Virus record (IMG/VR): IMGVR_UViG_3300012931_000759
Coordinates: 124,001-188,000 of that record
Source of the DNA: a virus
Length of the DNA stretch: 64,000 bases
Direction: 5' to 3' (one strand)
The notes below the pieces were generated by a model. That model was given only the letters and a program-made list of their open reading frames with translations. It made no database searches and was not told the DNA's origin. A program made the position numbers and the translations under genes. The first letter of the stretch is position 1; each line of letters begins with the position of its first letter. Below, one piece after another: positions 57,582 through 64,000 of this stretch.

Positions 57582-58153
57582 GCGGACGACTTTTGAGGCT
57601 GGCCAAGGCCATCGCCGTGATCGATGTCAAGGAGCCGGAGGGCGGCTGCTTTCCCGGTGCCGAGAAGGTTTTAGAAAAGCAGAAAGGTCCCGGCGGCATG
57701 TGGCGCGAGGACGAGTTGCTGGACTATGGGCGCGCCAAAGGCACCGTGCCGGACAAGAAGCCGAAAGATCTCGACCTGAGGGCCGAGGACCTCGCCAACC
57801 GGCTCGAGGAGGCTGTGGCTGCCATTGGCGACTGCGTGGCAATCCTGAAGGAATTGGGAATGGACGAGGGGAAGGCTGGGGACAAAATCCTCTCCATCGT
57901 CCGGGACGAGACGCTCGGACCGGAGAGGATTCCGGGCGGGTTCTCGGAGGGCAAACCGGACTCCGAGTTCGACCCCGACCAGCTGGAGAAGGGCATCAAG
58001 GTCGAATTGGAGCATACGGGCAACATCGGGGTCGCAAAAGAGGTCTCCAAAGACCATCTTTGCGAAAACAAGCGTTATTACGATTACTTAGAAGAAATGG
58101 AAGAAAAAGCCGAAAAGAAGGGCGATTCGTGTAGGTTGGCGGATCAAACATGA
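57578..58153 (+). CDS. DUF5661-like protein (191 aa)
   Basis: 191 aa. Residues 133-176 (FDPDQLEKGIKVELEHTGN through KRYYDYLEEME) match a small domain found in many phage proteins and named DUF5661: G-x-K-V-E-x-E-H-T, A-x-E-V-x-x-D-H-L and YYxxL. Its AT-rich last 130 bases differ in composition from its GC-rich start, as expected if the next homing gene brought flanking DNA with it. Function of the domain is unknown. Confidence 0.6.
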   Translation: MSGRLLRLAKAIAVIDVKEPEGGCFPGAEKVLEKQKGPGGMWREDELLDYGRAKGTVPDKKPKDLDLRAEDLANRLEEAVAAIGDCVAILKELGMDEGKAGDKILSIVRDETLGPERIPGGFSEGKPDSEFDPDQLEKGIKVELEHTGNIGVAKEVSKDHLCENKRYYDYLEEMEEKAEKKGDSCRLADQT

Positions 58154-59016
58154 ATCTGTGTCAATGTGGCTGCGGCGCCCTCGTTGAGAAGCGTTACAAA
58201 AAAGGTCATGGGCGGCGTGGCAAAACAAATACTCCAGAACACAATCAGAAAATAGGTCTGGCCAATTCTGGTAGGAAACACACGCGAGTTGGTACAACCA
58301 GCGAATACAAAGCTGTTCCTGATTCTTTCCTCCAAAACCAACAGGTTGGTCGTCGTCTGTCCGAAGAAACAAAGGCGAAAATGAGTCGCATCGCCAAAGA
58401 AAAGGGTTTTGGAAAATGGATGGTCGGCAGAAAACGATCTGAGGAAAGTATCAAAAAAGGAGCAGACAAGGTAAAAGGACACGAAGTGTCCTCCGATACG
58501 CGCAAAAAGATCTCCGATGCCAACGGTGGTCAGAACAACGGTATGTTTGGGAAACGTCACACAGAGGAAGCGAAAACGAAAATTGCTGAAGCCGCTGCTG
58601 CTATGTGGGAAAACCCGGAAATCAGAGCACAACTGCTTGAGGCGTTCAATGCTCCAGAACATATCGAAATGCTGCGCCAGAGAAGGGCCAATATGGTGTT
58701 GCCCGTCAAGGACACAACCATTGAGGTGATCGTGCGCGGATTCTTGGACGCTTTGGGTGTTCTGTATCAACAGCACAAGATGATCAAGGACATAGAGCAC
58801 AGATATCAATGCGATTTTTATGTAGAGGCTCATGGGCTGGTCATAGAATGCGATGGCGATTACTGGCATCAGTATCCACATGGCCGCGACATAGACCGCG
58901 CGCGAACCTTTGAGATGGAACAGCAGGGATATAAAGTATTGCGACTGTGGGAGCACTCCATTCGCAAAATGTCCTGCGATGATTTTCGTCTGGTATTAGA
59001 AAAGGTGGTCAGATGA
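58150..59016 (+). CDS. NUMOD-type homing endonuclease with Vsr-like nuclease domain
   Basis: 288 aa. N-terminal CQCGCGALV zinc-type motif, NUMOD-type repeats (LSEETKAKMSRIAKEKG, RSEESIKKG, HTEEAKTKIAEAA) and a C-terminal nuclease with V-I-E-C-D-G-D-Y-W-H (E233, D235, D237, H240) followed by GYKVLRLWEHSIR. Its start overlaps the previous stop and its stop overlaps the next start, both by ATGA. AT-richer than neighbours. Confidence 0.88.
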   Translation: MNLCQCGCGALVEKRYKKGHGRRGKTNTPEHNQKIGLANSGRKHTRVGTTSEYKAVPDSFLQNQQVGRRLSEETKAKMSRIAKEKGFGKWMVGRKRSEESIKKGADKVKGHEVSSDTRKKISDANGGQNNGMFGKRHTEEAKTKIAEAAAAMWENPEIRAQLLEAFNAPEHIEMLRQRRANMVLPVKDTTIEVIVRGFLDALGVLYQQHKMIKDIEHRYQCDFYVEAHGLVIECDGDYWHQYPHGRDIDRARTFEMEQQGYKVLRLWEHSIRKMSCDDFRLVLEKVVR

Positions 59017-60137
59017 ACCTGCGCCAGAGGTTATTGGTCCTGCGCCCCGCCATGGCGGCGGCCGCCCAGAAGGTGGTCGACGAGTGGCAGCTGGACGAGG
59101 AGGGGCTTGATCCGGAGCTGGGCGCGGGCGGGATCTGCGACCGCGTGGCCGACGCCATCACCGACACGCTGTACTCCCATCTCGGCGATGTCGAGGTGGC
59201 GCTTGGCGCTCCGGAGGGCGAGGACCACCAGTGGGTTGTTGTGAGTGACGGGAAGGAGGCCTTTGTGGTCGACATCCCGCCAGGCGCGTACGAAACCGGC
59301 GGCGGCTACGCCTGGACAAAGATCGAAGGCGCCCGGATCGAACCAAGTGATGTGTTCGTAGGCCCGATCGACCTAGAACTAGCGCAAGACCTTCTCAAGG
59401 AGGGTGGACGGATGCATAGACTCGTTGTCCTGGCCGAGGCGCTCGAGGCGCTCGGCGAAGCGAACAGTGCCGCGCTCGCGCGCGTGCTGGCGGTCCCCGA
59501 ACTCGTCAGCGAGGCACAGGGCTGGGCTGATCGGTTTTTTAAGGCGAATCCCGAACTACTGGACAGGGCTGAGCAATTCGCTGAGGCCAAGGGTATCTCA
59601 GTCGGGCAATATCTCGGCCATCTTGAGCAGCTTCCGGAGGATATCGGCCGCAAAAAGGTCCATCAGGATCTCGGTTATGTCGGAATGGGCGCGGCGTGGT
59701 CCCCGACCGGTAAACCGACCGCAAAACCGGAGCCTAAGCCGGAGAAGCCGGAGCCGAAACTACAGCCGGAGACCGAACTCCGGTGGCCGTTCCCGCCGCC
59801 GAATGTCCTCCAGGACAGAAAGGCCTTCATTGCCGCCGCCCTCGGATGGGCGATGGGCGAGGGCAGGGACCTCTACGGGCGCATGTACGGTTCGCAGGGG
59901 CTGCGCGACACGGGCAGGAAGGGGGAGGTGGGGGCTGCGCGCGCCTATCTGCGATACCTCATGAAGGATGTGGCGCCGCGCCTGGCCGCCACCCTGCAGG
60001 CCAAATGGAAGGAGGCCTCGACCAAGGGCGACACGGAGGCGCAGCGCACGCTGAGAGCCTGGTGGTCGTCGCTGTCGGACGTGTGGGAGCTGATCCAGGA
60101 TATGGTCGGCAACATCAACGAATATTCTATGGAATAG
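59013..60137 (+). CDS. Cysteine-peptidase-like protein carrying a helical motif copy
   Basis: 374 aa. Residues 35-120 hold C42 in GGICDRVADAITD, H72 in DHQWVVV and D87 in VVDIPP, in the order of a papain/transglutaminase-like Cys-His-Asp triad. GGGYAWTKIEG follows. The shared pattern is at 137-162 (LVVLAEALEALGEANSAA). A Pro-rich linker and a helical C-terminal domain complete it. Peptidase assignment is inferred from residue order only. Coupled to the preceding homing gene by ATGA. Confidence 0.55.
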   Translation: MNLRQRLLVLRPAMAAAAQKVVDEWQLDEEGLDPELGAGGICDRVADAITDTLYSHLGDVEVALGAPEGEDHQWVVVSDGKEAFVVDIPPGAYETGGGYAWTKIEGARIEPSDVFVGPIDLELAQDLLKEGGRMHRLVVLAEALEALGEANSAALARVLAVPELVSEAQGWADRFFKANPELLDRAEQFAEAKGISVGQYLGHLEQLPEDIGRKKVHQDLGYVGMGAAWSPTGKPTAKPEPKPEKPEPKLQPETELRWPFPPPNVLQDRKAFIAAALGWAMGEGRDLYGRMYGSQGLRDTGRKGEVGAARAYLRYLMKDVAPRLAATLQAKWKEASTKGDTEAQRTLRAWWSSLSDVWELIQDMVGNINEYSME

Positions 60138-60140
60138 TTA

Positions 60141-60815
60141 ATGGTTTCTGGGATATACCTCATAACAAACACCATAAATGGCCATCGGTATGTGGGCAGC
60201 AGCGCCGATGTTGACATGCGCTGGAGCCAGCACAAATGGAATGCCGGAAAGAACAAACACATAAACCCTCATTTTCAGCATGCCTGGAACAAATACGGGC
60301 AACAAGCATTCGCGTTCGAGGTGTTGGAAATTGTACCGGATCCTGCTGATTTGGTGACCATAGAGCAGTACTACCTGGATTGGCTGGAACCGGAGTACAA
60401 CATTTGTCCTGTGGCGGGTAGTTGCCTTGGTCGGGCGTGTTCCAAACAGCATCGGGCAAGAATCAGCGCGTCGCACAAGGGCAAAGTGCTGTCGGAGGAA
60501 CACAAGACCAAGATCAGCGCGTCTCATCAAGGCAAGCCCCTGTCGCAATCGCATCGGGATCACATAGGTGCCGCACATCTTGGACGACACCTTTCCGAGG
60601 AGACCAGAGCGAAACTCAGGGCCGCAAACATGGGAAAATGTCCTTCTGAAGCGACATTGGCGGCAGTACGCAAAGCAAATAAAGGAAGGCCATTGTCCGA
60701 GGAACATCGTGCCAAATTGAGTGCGGCACACAAGGGCAAGGTGTTTTCTGACGAACACCGCGCCAGGTTGAGCGAAGCGGCCAAACGCAGATATGGTCGC
60801 TTGTCGGAGGGCTAG
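60141..60815 (+). CDS. GIY-YIG homing endonuclease with NUMOD3 repeats
   Basis: 224 aa. The GIY-YIG domain is clear: GIYLITN (from residue 4) and HRYVGSS with the Arg/His region (SQHKWNAGKN) and a distal Glu in TIEQYYLDW. Residues 84-220 are about seven tandem NUMOD3-type units (LSEEHRAKLSAAHKGK and variants) for DNA recognition. Located 3 bases after the preceding stop. It shares its start sequence with the remnant at the window end. Confidence 0.93.
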   Translation: MVSGIYLITNTINGHRYVGSSADVDMRWSQHKWNAGKNKHINPHFQHAWNKYGQQAFAFEVLEIVPDPADLVTIEQYYLDWLEPEYNICPVAGSCLGRACSKQHRARISASHKGKVLSEEHKTKISASHQGKPLSQSHRDHIGAAHLGRHLSEETRAKLRAANMGKCPSEATLAAVRKANKGRPLSEEHRAKLSAAHKGKVFSDEHRARLSEAAKRRYGRLSEG

Positions 60816-60818
60816 GCC

Positions 60819-61202
60819 ATGGCGACTCCACCGCTCTCCAAGAGGAGCAATTCCACACCGCTGCTTCCCATCTCGAAGCGGGCGCAGGATCCCGTGCGCC
60901 GCACGGCTGAGTCCATCCTGAAGATCATCACCTTCATCCTTTTCCGCGTGGCGCCGAAAGACAAGACACGATACCTACAGCGTATTAGAGGAAAAATACT
61001 AAGGATTCCAACAGGGCAAGTGAGTCTGAAAAAGTTGCCGCAAACAGCGGCCATTGGACAAGCTATCAGTTTGACCAAAAACATCTTGTCCGGTTTGAAC
61101 CCCTTCTTTGTCAAAAGAGTGGTGGACGAACTGGCGAACCTTATGCTTCTACAGGTGCCCGTTCGCCAGACTCTACCAATCCAGCGACCTAGGGTCCAAT
61201 GA
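60819..61202 (+). CDS. Tag-bearing protein, possibly truncated (127 aa)
   Basis: 127 aa. N-terminus carries two copies of the shared tag, P-L-S-K-R (5-9) and P-I-S-K-R-A (17-22). The GC-rich start (to about 60955) gives way to AT-rich sequence that continues to the HNH gene. The C-terminal half is helical and basic (FFVKRVVDELANLML) and ends abruptly in QRPRVQ. Truncation or replacement of its tail by homing-gene insertion is possible. No enzyme domain recognised. Confidence 0.55.
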   Translation: MATPPLSKRSNSTPLLPISKRAQDPVRRTAESILKIITFILFRVAPKDKTRYLQRIRGKILRIPTGQVSLKKLPQTAAIGQAISLTKNILSGLNPFFVKRVVDELANLMLLQVPVRQTLPIQRPRVQ

Positions 61203-61855
61203 TGAAAACCTGTACGCGCTGTAACCAACCAAAATCCAAAGACGAATTCTACGCAGATCATAGGGTTTACGACGGACGACGAAGTGTTTGTAAACAGTGT
61301 CAAGATACTGTGAATAATCAATATCGCACTCAGCATAAGAATGAGGTGGAGGCACAGCGGGCCGCCTATCGCGAAGCGCACAAAAACGAGAACCAGGCGT
61401 ATCAGAAGCAATATCGTGCCATCCACAGACAAGAACTATCTGAGAAAAAACGGGCATACTACAATCAGTCCGATGTGAGGGATGCGAAACAACTCCATGA
61501 CAGGGCGTACCATGCTAGTAACAAAGAAAGTCGCGCGGAGACCATGAAGCGTTGGCGGCAAACTGACGCCGGACAGGCCTCCAGAGCAAATTCGTGTGCC
61601 AAACGTCGCTCCAGGGTTGGAGACAACATCATCTCAACAACCGAGTGGCAACTCATCATGTCCAATGCCAACTGGCATTGCGTTTATTGTGACATCGCGC
61701 TCACCCCAGAAAACCGTAGTCTGGATCATGTGGTGCCTCTATCGAAAAACGGATCACATTGCGTAGACAATCTAGTGGCATGTTGTAGAACATGTAATTC
61801 CAGTAAAAAAGACAAACCTGTCCTGGAATTTGTCTCCAACAGAGGTCAGATATGA
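61199..61855 (+). CDS. HNH homing endonuclease
   Basis: 218 aa. Two CxxC groups at the N-terminus (CTRCNQ, CKQC), a basic helical middle with repeated QYR/YR units, then the HNH nuclease: WHCVYCDIAL, LDHVVPLSKNG, NLVACCRTCNSSK (the H/N/H residues and structural zinc Cys pairs). ATGA overlaps on both sides with tagged genes. AT-richer than neighbours. It appears inserted between two tag-carrying genes. Confidence 0.92.
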   Translation: MMKTCTRCNQPKSKDEFYADHRVYDGRRSVCKQCQDTVNNQYRTQHKNEVEAQRAAYREAHKNENQAYQKQYRAIHRQELSEKKRAYYNQSDVRDAKQLHDRAYHASNKESRAETMKRWRQTDAGQASRANSCAKRRSRVGDNIISTTEWQLIMSNANWHCVYCDIALTPENRSLDHVVPLSKNGSHCVDNLVACCRTCNSSKKDKPVLEFVSNRGQI

Positions 61856-63345
61856 TTCCCCTCAGCAAACGCGCGATCCAGGTCGTCATCGAGCCGCTTG
61901 ATCCTGCGGTCCAGCAGGCTGTGACGCGCATCAATGCGCGCGACCCTGCTCTTCTTGCGCGTGTCCACAAGATTGTGGTACACCCAGGTGGCGGAGCCGA
62001 GTTGGGTCATGTTCAATCCGGAAAAGGACATGATCCGCAGGAGATCCACCTTTTCAAGGGGCGCATAGAGCAGATGGTTCGTCAGCAGACCAGCGCCACC
62101 GGCGTGAAGCCAACCCCGACGGATTTCGCCCAGGCTTTGGAACAGGCAATAGTGGAAGTAATCGGCCATGAGGCCGGGCACATCGGGCCGGAGCGGCCGA
62201 TTGTGCCGGGAGCGCAGCCTTTCCTTGGGGAACCGGAGGCTGAGACGAAGGCCAAGGAGACCGTCCGGAGGATCTATCCCGGAGCCGTCGCGCACGCGGC
62301 CATCGAACTGGACGACATCAGACGGAAATTCATGCCAGATGCCCCCATGGGCGAGCCGGATCTGGCCTTTGTGGCAAAGGTTGCCGCCGGAAACGGCGCT
62401 GGCGCCCTGCGCGACGGGTTGAGGATCTTGCGCCACGGCAGCGTGCCTGTGGCTTTGGCTATGGGACAGGCCTGCGTGTTCAACAGCCAGGTCGCGCGTC
62501 GCACGGATGTGGCCAGGAAGTTGGGCTTCCTAGTGAGCCTGTTTGGGGCGCTGCCGAACTCCAACGATTTCGCGATGGCGCTTGCCGCCTGCCAAACGGA
62601 CAACGGCCTCGAGCCGACAGGGAAGCTCGACCGTCCAACCATAGCGCACCTGCGCGCCCGCATGGCGCCCTCCGAGGAGTTCCCGCGCAACTTCGGCATG
62701 GTGGCCGAGGGACTGTATCGCGGAAGGCAGCCCGACAGCATCGGGCAGCTCGCGGCCCTGCGCGACAGGCTGGGCGTCCGCCGCGTTGTGACGCTGAACG
62801 ACGACGGCCCACCGATCGCCGACTGGTGCCGCCAGCTGGGCCTGGGGCACCTCCACGCGATGCTGTCGTCCGGCGCTCCCCAGGAGCCCGGATGGCAGGT
62901 TTTCGGCCCCGAGCTGTCGGATTTCCTGCTTGAGACCCCCACATTCGTCCATTGCCGCCATGGAGCCGACCGGACGGGCGGCGTCGTGGCGCGGTGCCGC
63001 ACCGAGATGGGTTGGCCCTGCGACCTGGCATACGCCGAAGCCAAAGCCTTCGGTTTCAAGGACCGTTTCCCCGACATGGTCGACCGGTTTACCGACGCCT
63101 GCGGACACGACCCGCACGGGCACCGGCACCCGCCCATCGACACCGCCCTGATCCGCCGCATCATGGGGGCGGAGCTTGCCGCCAACGCCCCGCGTCCTTC
63201 GGTCGAGCAGGATCTGCTCGAGCCCACCCCGTTTGACCTCCACTACACCACCGACAACAACAGCTACGAGAGTGGGATCGATACGATCCTGTCGCCATAT
63301 TCCATCATGTCTATTCCGACAGGTTTTCCGGGGGCGGGGAGATGA
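61852..63345 (+). CDS. Tagged fusion: HExxH metalloprotease, PG-binding-like and dual-specificity-type phosphatase
   Basis: 497 aa. Tag P-L-S-K-R-A at residues 3-8. H-E-A-G-H at 106-110 in VIGHEAGHIG, with acidic E128/E131 as possible third ligands, indicates a zincin. Residues 240-268 (MALAACQTDNGLEPTGKLDRP) look like a peptidoglycan-binding repeat. Residues about 281-400 are a tyrosine/dual-specificity phosphatase: AEGLYRGRQP and RVVTLND, then active loop H-C-R-H-G-A-D-R-T (367-375; C368, R374). Three different enzyme-type modules plus a tag point to a protein that acts on the host after delivery. This is inference. Confidence 0.8.
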   Translation: MIPLSKRAIQVVIEPLDPAVQQAVTRINARDPALLARVHKIVVHPGGGAELGHVQSGKGHDPQEIHLFKGRIEQMVRQQTSATGVKPTPTDFAQALEQAIVEVIGHEAGHIGPERPIVPGAQPFLGEPEAETKAKETVRRIYPGAVAHAAIELDDIRRKFMPDAPMGEPDLAFVAKVAAGNGAGALRDGLRILRHGSVPVALAMGQACVFNSQVARRTDVARKLGFLVSLFGALPNSNDFAMALAACQTDNGLEPTGKLDRPTIAHLRARMAPSEEFPRNFGMVAEGLYRGRQPDSIGQLAALRDRLGVRRVVTLNDDGPPIADWCRQLGLGHLHAMLSSGAPQEPGWQVFGPELSDFLLETPTFVHCRHGADRTGGVVARCRTEMGWPCDLAYAEAKAFGFKDRFPDMVDRFTDACGHDPHGHRHPPIDTALIRRIMGAELAANAPRPSVEQDLLEPTPFDLHYTTDNNSYESGIDTILSPYSIMSIPTGFPGAGR

Positions 63346-63911
63346 GTTGTGAACTGACCCTCCTTGTACACCTAGCCGACGAGTTGGACAGGCGCGGAAT
63401 GCTCTGGGAAGCTGATGAGGTCGACCACATAGTGCGCTTGGCTGTCGGCGGGCCGGATGTAAGGGACTGGTTGCGCCGCCAGTATGAGCGTCTGCGCCGA
63501 CTCTTTTCCAGGAAAAAGACTGATCCAGGTGCCGCGAAGACGTACGACGCCGCTGCGGCGAACCGTCTGGATGACATGTTGCGTCGCAAACAGAGTGGCC
63601 CGCCGGATGAGCGCGTGTTTCTCTGGTTTTGCCAGCAGTTCCCGAATTCCTGTCCAGCTTGTCGCGGCCGACACGGCCGCATGCGAACCATGCGCCAATG
63701 GCGCGGGGAAGGCCTGCCAGGCCCCATGGTCTGTGAAAAGGACGATTGCGCGTGCCACCTTGTGCCGCTGCTGCCAGGAGGTGTTGCCCAGATGGATGAG
63801 GATGGCGACATCATGGCGAACATTACCGGCCTCCAGGAGGACAGCTCTGGCCACAGCATGAATCAAGGATTTGCTCTCGAGCCCTTCTTCAGCGACACAA
63901 CAACTAGTTGA
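63342..63911 (+). CDS. MuF-like minor head protein candidate with dispersed helical motif
   Basis: 189 aa, ATGA overlap with the phosphatase fusion. The shared pattern is at 8-33 (LLVHLADELDRRGMLWEADE, then VDHIVRL). Residues 125-165 (CPACRGRHGRMRTMRQW through CEKDDCACHLVPLL) resemble the Cys/His C-terminal segment of phage Mu gpF-type head proteins. It ends in a low-complexity tail just before a degenerate GIY-YIG sequence. A truncated end is possible. Confidence 0.5.
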   Translation: MSCELTLLVHLADELDRRGMLWEADEVDHIVRLAVGGPDVRDWLRRQYERLRRLFSRKKTDPGAAKTYDAAAANRLDDMLRRKQSGPPDERVFLWFCQQFPNSCPACRGRHGRMRTMRQWRGEGLPGPMVCEKDDCACHLVPLLPGGVAQMDEDGDIMANITGLQEDSSGHSMNQGFALEPFFSDTTTS

Positions 63912-63920
63912 GAAAGCCTG

Positions 63921-63992
63921 AGCGGCATCTACTTGATTACCAACCGCGTGAATAGAAAACAGTACATTATCGCAGCAAAACACACGGACTAG
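63921..63992 (+). pseudogene. Degenerate GIY-YIG homing endonuclease remnant
   Basis: Twenty-three codons (SGIYLITNRVNRKQYIIAA...) ending in TAG at 63990-63992 match the start of the GIY-YIG gene at 60141 (SGIYLITNTINGHRYVGSS) but have lost the YIG motif. No ATG, GTG or TTG start exists in frame after the upstream TGA; the first codons are Glu-Ser-Leu. It looks like the decayed start of a homing gene, or the end of an active one beyond the window rewritten by mutation. Confidence 0.6.
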
Positions 63993-64000
63993 ACAAAACA

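Noticed and set aside
60819-61855. A frameshift splitting one long protein between the tagged gene and the phosphatase fusion
   Set aside because: The HNH gene between them is complete, and both flanks have own starts by ATGA overlap. The fusion begins with its own tag right at its ATG.

Overview
The window is part of a tailed double-stranded DNA phage genome (Caudoviricetes), probably a large one. Every convincing gene lies on the + strand. Genes are packed with 4-base ATGA or 1-base stop/start overlaps, and there is a terminase, a portal and a large replication set. I see no tRNA, rRNA, CRISPR array or chromosomal housekeeping operon. Base composition is moderately GC-rich, except for obviously AT-richer homing endonuclease genes and inteins. 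The host cannot be named from this sequence. The major capsid protein, prohead protease and tail genes are not in the window.

Replication and recombination half (about 1-27.8 kb). In order: a zincin-like protein, an FtsK-type ATPase, a primase-polymerase, an SbcD/SbcC (gp47/gp46-like) nuclease pair, a dNMP-kinase-like protein, a Cas4/RecB-like Fe-S nuclease, a sigma factor, a two-zinc-pair protein of unknown function, a trigger factor, a GIY-YIG homing endonuclease, a complete DNA polymerase III alpha subunit, an ssDNA-binding protein, a RuvC-like resolvase, a DnaJ, a RecA, a second sigma/HTH protein, and a nucleotide-sugar dehydrogenase. The dehydrogenase is interrupted at its catalytic cysteine by an intein. 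These genes could supply much of a bacterial-type replisome, recombination-dependent repair, early transcription control and two chaperones.

Packaging and virion half (about 28-64 kb). A run of mostly unrecognised proteins (one with an internal domain duplication, one CCA-adding-like nucleotidyltransferase, one small membrane protein) leads to the large terminase and a portal with two inteins. Two giant fused proteins follow: ligase + lysozyme-like + ASCH-like + LigD-type polymerase (1298 aa), and DJ-1/PfpI + a paralogue of the 10.4-kb protein + LigD-type 3'-phosphoesterase + 2H phosphoesterase (1769 aa). Together they carry all three catalytic domains of bacterial LigD. From 55 to 64 kb, virion-type genes alternate with homing endonucleases of several classes, and a metalloprotease/phosphatase fusion lies near the end.

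Two patterns run through the second half. The first is a short peptide of the type P-L-S-K-R, found near the N-termini of four proteins and again at module boundaries inside the giant fusions. The second is a helix-turn-helix-sized pattern, L-x-x-L(A)-x-x-L-D-x-x-G-x4-A-D/E, found ten times in eight proteins. I suggest, as inference only, that the first is a targeting or processing signal for enzymes carried in the virion and the second a shared docking element of virion proteins.
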